Shown: positions 60,514 to 64,000 of the stretch, piece by piece
How positions within the stretch are numbered: the stretch's first letter is position 1
Layout of the letters: each line of letters begins with the position of its first letter
Assembly (NCBI RefSeq): GCF_000935045.1
Contig: NZ_JYKS01000015.1
Coordinates: forward strand, 124,001 to 188,000
Length of the DNA: 64,000 nt
Source of the DNA: Pseudomonas sp. 10-1B
Lineage (GTDB): Bacteria > Pseudomonadota > Gammaproteobacteria > Pseudomonadales > Pseudomonadaceae
Direction: 5' to 3'
Notes under the pieces: generated by a model
Seen by the model: the letters and a program-made list of their open reading frames with translations, nothing else
Database searches by the model: none
What the model was told of the DNA's origin: nothing
Position numbers and translations under genes: made by a program

Positions 60514-61335
60514 TCAGTCTTTGAAATCAGTACCCACCGTCACGTCCTCCCAGGCAGCCATCTCCTTCATCAAGACTGCGAGTTTTCCGCGAGCGCGCTG
60601 CAATGCGTCACTGCCCAAGAGCAGGTGCAATGGTGGGTTGGCGGAGTGAGCTGTATTCACAATGGCCTGCGCAGCCAGTTTTGGGTCACCAAGCTGGTGA
60701 TGGTTCAATTCCGACATGGCCGCAAGCGCTGCGGTGACGGCGGGCGAATAGTCGACCTCGGCACTGCTCTTACGAACAGACTTTTCAGCAAGAAAATCTG
60801 TACGGAATTGACCTGGGGCCACCGCGGTTACACGAATGCCCAACGACTCAACCTCTTGAGCAAGCGAGGCGGAGAATCCTTCAAGCGCGAATTTAGTAGC
60901 GGCATAGATGGCCGCCCCCACACCAGGAGCACGTCCAGCGATGGAAGTGATATTCATGATGTGCCCACGACCTTGCGCACGGAGATAAGGCAGTGCAGTG
61001 CGCACGATACGAATCGGAGTGAAGACATTGACATCGAATAGGCGCTGGACATCCTCATCCGAGGAGGCCTCTACCGCCCCGAGCAGGCCGAAGCCAGCGT
61101 TATTTACGATAACGTCAATTCCCCCAAAGACTTTGAAGGCTTCATGAACCGCAGAGACAACGCCTTGCTCGTCGCTCATGTCCACCTTGAGCAAGACCAG
61201 ATTTTCGCCGGCCCCGTCCAGCTCGGGCGCCTCTGATCTAACTGTACCCACTACCCTGTCACCTTTTGCCAAAGCAGCTTGCGCTATAGCCAACCCCAAT
61301 CCGCGGGACACGCCAGTGATGAACCAGTTCTTCAT
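60514..61335 (-). CDS. Short-chain dehydrogenase/reductase (SDR)
   Basis: A 273-residue classical SDR. Cofactor motif 'ITGVSRGLGLAIAQAALAKG' (6-25), 'NNAGFGLLGAVE' (about 78-89), catalytic serine in 'NITSIAGRAPGVG' (about 127) and 'YAATKFALEGF' with Tyr and Lys of the YxxxK motif. It should reduce or oxidise a carbonyl/alcohol using NAD(P)H. 'aaaaggagtattgat' precedes the ATG. It stands alone between the two XRE-cupin genes; a role in the same pathway is possible but not shown. The gap 60225-60513 holds no gene. Confidence 0.9.
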   Translation of the reverse strand: MKNWFITGVSRGLGLAIAQAALAKGDRVVGTVRSEAPELDGAGENLVLLKVDMSDEQGVVSAVHEAFKVFGGIDVIVNNAGFGLLGAVEASSDEDVQRLFDVNVFTPIRIVRTALPYLRAQGRGHIMNITSIAGRAPGVGAAIYAATKFALEGFSASLAQEVESLGIRVTAVAPGQFRTDFLAEKSVRKSSAEVDYSPAVTAALAAMSELNHHQLGDPKLAAQAIVNTAHSANPPLHLLLGSDALQRARGKLAVLMKEMAAWEDVTVGTDFKD

Positions 61336-61964
61336 ATCAATACTCCTTTTCTCCGTCAGAACAATGCCAGCCCCAGAAGGAAACTCAACTAGGATCGCGT
61401 GACCCTCTCAGTAGAAATGCGCACCGCCAAAAAGCGTATCGATGTCTTCGAGCCACCTCCTTGCCAACGAGTCAAGCAATCGAGCGAGCCCGCTCCCCTC
61501 AATGGGAATGCGTACTCAGTCCAACAGACGCTCAACGTTTTGTGCAGCCAGTTCGATCTCGCCTCGGGCGAGCAGAGAATTTCCGGAAGCCGTTACGAAT
61601 CCGTCCCCAGCAGCGAACAGGCTGCGAGTAATGAGGCGAATGAGATGTAGAAAGGTGCGTCCGTGACCCAGCCATTCCTGGGCTCGTGATCCCGAGGAGC
61701 GACTGGCAACCCCCGCCCGAGGATGGACTGAGTGAGTGGAGAGCTTTTGCTTAGGGCTCATAGATTCGGCTCCAATTTTTATTTTTATTTCATTGGGTTA
61801 AGCCATCTGCCCTGCCTCGCGCACTGGGCGCAGAGGGGGCTGTGATCCGAAGCAAGCGGCTGCCTGCCTATGAGCCATAGATTACCCCATAGAAAAAAAT
61901 ACGTGCAATTTTTAATTGAACGGTGATAATTTGCTAATGGATTAATCTGAGCGGGTAATTTACG
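61336..61964. other. Gap without supported gene between SDR and XRE-cupin 2
   Basis: These 629 bp contain no convincing gene. A minus-strand frame at 61516-61761 (81 codons, 'GFVTASGNSLLARGEIELAA') continues after one TGA for about 37 more codons, which might be a decayed gene, but no family can be seen. The last 80 bp (61885-61964) are AT-rich and probably hold the promoter of the regulator at 61965. Confidence 0.3.
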
Positions 61965-62597
61965 ATGGCAACCAACAATGACCATGCGATGCAGCTTGGT
62001 GAGGTTAGCCTTCCTATAGAAGGTGTTGGCAGCGATAGCTCGATCGAACGCGCAGCACTAGGCGCGGAGATCCGCCGACTGCGCAAAGCGCGCTCCAAGA
62101 CATTGACAGAACTTGCGCTCGCGACCGGACGCTCGATCAGCTTCATCAGTCAGCTGGAACGAGGCCGTACCGAAATTTCGATTTCGGACATGAAACGGGT
62201 CGCACATGCACTCAGTGTCCCGCTCGGTTGGTTTTTCGTGTCGACTAACCAGCCAGCCGTCGAAGTCGGAAGGGTCGTGCGGGCAGATGGTCGCCGCCGA
62301 CTGGGCTCCGTCACCGACGGTCTTACTGAAGAGCTGCTCTCGCCACACATCGGCGGAAAATTCGAGATGTTTCTTAGTACGTTTGGCCCCGGTGCGACTC
62401 TTGAGCACCCGACAATCAGGCATACGGAAGAAGAGGGTTATTTGATCTCCGGAGAGCTGGATATCTGGATAGACAACAACCACTTCCAGCTCACCGCTGG
62501 GGATAGTTTTCGAATCGTGGATGAGCCGTTTCGTTGGGAGAACCGAAGTGAAGCGGACGCGATAGTCAGCTGGGTAATCGCTCCTCCAACTTACTGA
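61965..62597 (+). CDS. XRE-family regulator with cupin domain (2), PuuR-like
   Basis: A 210-residue paralogue of the protein at 59619. HTH: 'LGAEIRRLRKARSKTLTELA', 'GRSISFISQLERGRTEISIS'. Cupin: 'HTEEEGYLISGELDIWID', 'GDSFRIVDEPFRWEN'. Identity to the first copy is high through both domains, by eye more than half of positions. It lies upstream of the FAD oxidoreductase at 62863, so each regulator sits beside one oxidase. The ribosome site is weak ('gcgggtaatttacg'). Confidence 0.9.
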   Translation: MATNNDHAMQLGEVSLPIEGVGSDSSIERAALGAEIRRLRKARSKTLTELALATGRSISFISQLERGRTEISISDMKRVAHALSVPLGWFFVSTNQPAVEVGRVVRADGRRRLGSVTDGLTEELLSPHIGGKFEMFLSTFGPGATLEHPTIRHTEEEGYLISGELDIWIDNNHFQLTAGDSFRIVDEPFRWENRSEADAIVSWVIAPPTY

Positions 62598-62630
62598 GAG
62601 CTTATAGAAGCACAGCAGACAATAGATGGG

Positions 62631-62668
62631 CACCTGGACATCCAGGTGCGATTCAGACTTCGGTCTGA
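62631..62668 (+). terminator. Tandem hairpins after XRE-cupin 2
   Basis: First hairpin: CACCTGG-acat-CCAGGTG (62631-62648). Second: TCAGAC-ttcg-GTCTGA (62653-62668), a stable UUCG tetraloop. No T-run follows, so they could be a weak terminator or a leader structure for the downstream oxidase. Confidence 0.45.
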
Positions 62669-62862
62669 TGCATACAAGAAAAACAATAGCAGCGCTTCTG
62701 ATAATCCTGAGAAGAGCGCTGGTGGGTGAACTCACACATAAAAACTATGGGCGGCGACTGTTTTTAAACATAGCAACGTCCTGATTTTTGCCTACTGACA
62801 AACGAGCCCCGGCTCGAATGACATCGACAAAAGCGGCTTCCTTGTTATCGGGAGATACTAAA

Positions 62863-64000
62863 TTGGCTTCAGGCATTTTCAACAAACGCTTCGACGTGGC
62901 ACCACCACAAACGGAGCCCACCGATTCCGGATGGTATTTGGCATCCGGCCCCGAGTTGCCGCTGAATCCTCTCAAAGGCGACGTTACCTGCGACTGCCTG
63001 GTTATTGGTGCTGGCTGGATGGGCCTGCATGCAGCCCGACGCTACGCTGAAATCAACCAGAACGCTAAGGTTCTGCTGGTAGATGCCGGTCGAATCGGTA
63101 ACAACGCCTCAGGTCGCTGCATGGGCTTTGCCATCGACTTGGCCCACAACCCGCGCAAGCAAGACTTCGTAGAAGACGTACAAGGCAACCGCGAAGAGTT
63201 TTTGGTCAACGTTGAAGGTAACGAATACCTCAAGTCCGCCGTCGACATGGGTGTCGAGTGTGACTGGGATCCACAGGGCAAATACCACAGCGCCGCTACT
63301 CCGGAAGGCGTCAAGGACCTGGAGCACTTCTCCAAGGCCCTGGACAAAATGGGCCAGAAATACCGCTGGGTAGAGAAAGGCGAAGTACAGGAACTGACGG
63401 GCAGCAAGCACTACATCCGTGCCCTCCACCACCCCGGCACCATCCTGCTGCAACCAGCCAAGTACCTGAAGAACGCCACCAAGCTGCTGCCAAAAAACGT
63501 TCAGGTTCACGAAAACACTGTCGTGAAATCTGCGCAGTTCGGTAAACCGCTGCACGTCTTCGAGACCACCAATGGTGTGATTCGGACGAAGAAGGTCATC
63601 ATCTGTGCGTCCGGCTACCTGACCAATTTCGGCTTCTACCAGAACAGCGCCATTCCGGTTTACACGTTTGCCAGCATGACCCGGCAGCTGACCGAAAAGG
63701 AAATTGCACAAGCCGGCACCGGTTCATACGGCCTGATTCCGGCCAACAGCTTTGGCACTACCGTACGCCGCACCAATGACAACCGGCTGTTCTTCCGCAA
63801 CGTGTACTCGTATGCGAAGAAATTCAAGACCACCAACCAGGACGTCATGGACGCAAAAGTCCATCAACAGATCTCGTTTGATCGTCGCTTCCCCCACCTG
63901 TCCTCGATGGGCTTTGAAGCTAGCTGGGGGGGACTCCTCACCCTCGCTCAGAACGGCGGCATGGTCTGGGGCGAGCTGGCAGAAAACGTCTACGGTGCTG
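62863..64000 (+). CDS. FAD-dependent oxidoreductase, PuuB-like (B), cut by window end
   Basis: At least 379 residues are visible. 'CLVIGAGWMGLHAARRYAEI' is the FAD-binding start, followed by 'NNASGRCMGFAIDL', an unusual variant of the 'ASGRNGG' motif, and 'EASWGGLLTLAQNGG' near the visible end. I favour TTG 62863 ('MASGIFNKRFDVAPP') because 'gggag' lies 8 bp upstream; an in-frame ATG at 62818 has no good ribosome site but is possible. It should oxidise an amine or amino-acid derivative. It follows XRE-cupin 2. The 3' end is outside the window. Confidence 0.85.
   Translation, partial: MASGIFNKRFDVAPPQTEPTDSGWYLASGPELPLNPLKGDVTCDCLVIGAGWMGLHAARRYAEINQNAKVLLVDAGRIGNNASGRCMGFAIDLAHNPRKQDFVEDVQGNREEFLVNVEGNEYLKSAVDMGVECDWDPQGKYHSAATPEGVKDLEHFSKALDKMGQKYRWVEKGEVQELTGSKHYIRALHHPGTILLQPAKYLKNATKLLPKNVQVHENTVVKSAQFGKPLHVFETTNGVIRTKKVIICASGYLTNFGFYQNSAIPVYTFASMTRQLTEKEIAQAGTGSYGLIPANSFGTTVRRTNDNRLFFRNVYSYAKKFKTTNQDVMDAKVHQQISFDRRFPHLSSMGFEASWGGLLTLAQNGGMVWGELAENVYGA

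Overview
The window is a stretch of a Pseudomonas chromosome, most likely the P. putida group. The grounds are: high-GC coding sequence packed on both strands; many intergenic REP palindromes of the 'cgccggcaagccagctcccacag' type typical of P. putida; FecI/FecR/TonB iron-signalling units; and many LysR-controlled catabolic modules. I saw no rRNA, tRNA, CRISPR array, prophage or intact insertion sequence.

Layout. 1-5.7 kb: a cut LysR gene, a YebC/YeeN-type regulator, and an OPA-like transporter plus FAD oxidoreductase operon with a divergent LysR gene. 5.8-10.5 kb: DUF2784, trans-aconitate methyltransferase, a small membrane protein, and a GabP-like permease divergent from a MocR/GabR-like regulator. 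10.6-15.4 kb: MHS transporter, amidohydrolase and acetylpolyamine-amidohydrolase operon with a divergent LysR gene. 15.5-21.3 kb: an HTH protein, a two-TM membrane protein and a first FecI-FecR-TonB receptor unit with a good Fur box. 21.5-26.5 kb: MFS/LysR pair, a WYL regulator, a small coiled-coil membrane protein and a 5'-nucleotidase. 26.5-34.4 kb: a LysR-controlled operon (aldehyde dehydrogenase, dipeptidase-like protein with lost metal ligands, BCCT transporter, 572-aa unknown, DUF3726, RidA) for an unidentified, probably betaine-like, substrate. 34.6-39.9 kb: an ABC importer and TonB receptor behind a cobalamin riboswitch. 39.9-43.5 kb: a SitABCD/MntABC-like metal importer. 43.6-46.5 kb: flavin reductase, MesD core methionine synthase and MesX (DUF1852), a folate- and B12-independent methionine synthesis module. 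46.8-49.3 kb: small proteins among REP-carrying MITE-like repeats. 49.3-57.6 kb: two more FecI-FecR-TonB units, arranged tail to tail. 57.7-64 kb: two DadA-type FAD oxidoreductases, each next to an XRE-cupin regulator, with an SDR between; the second oxidase is cut by the window end.

The genes read as an accessory nutrient-acquisition region: iron, cobalamin and Mn/Fe uptake, methionine synthesis that avoids cobalamin, and uptake plus oxidation of amines, amino acids and quaternary amines. The most interesting items are the MesX-MesD-flavin reductase module, whose methyl donor is unknown; a REP-bearing MITE with perfect terminal inverted repeats and a 12-bp direct repeat inserted in the terminator after mesD; and the BCCT/DUF3726 operon.
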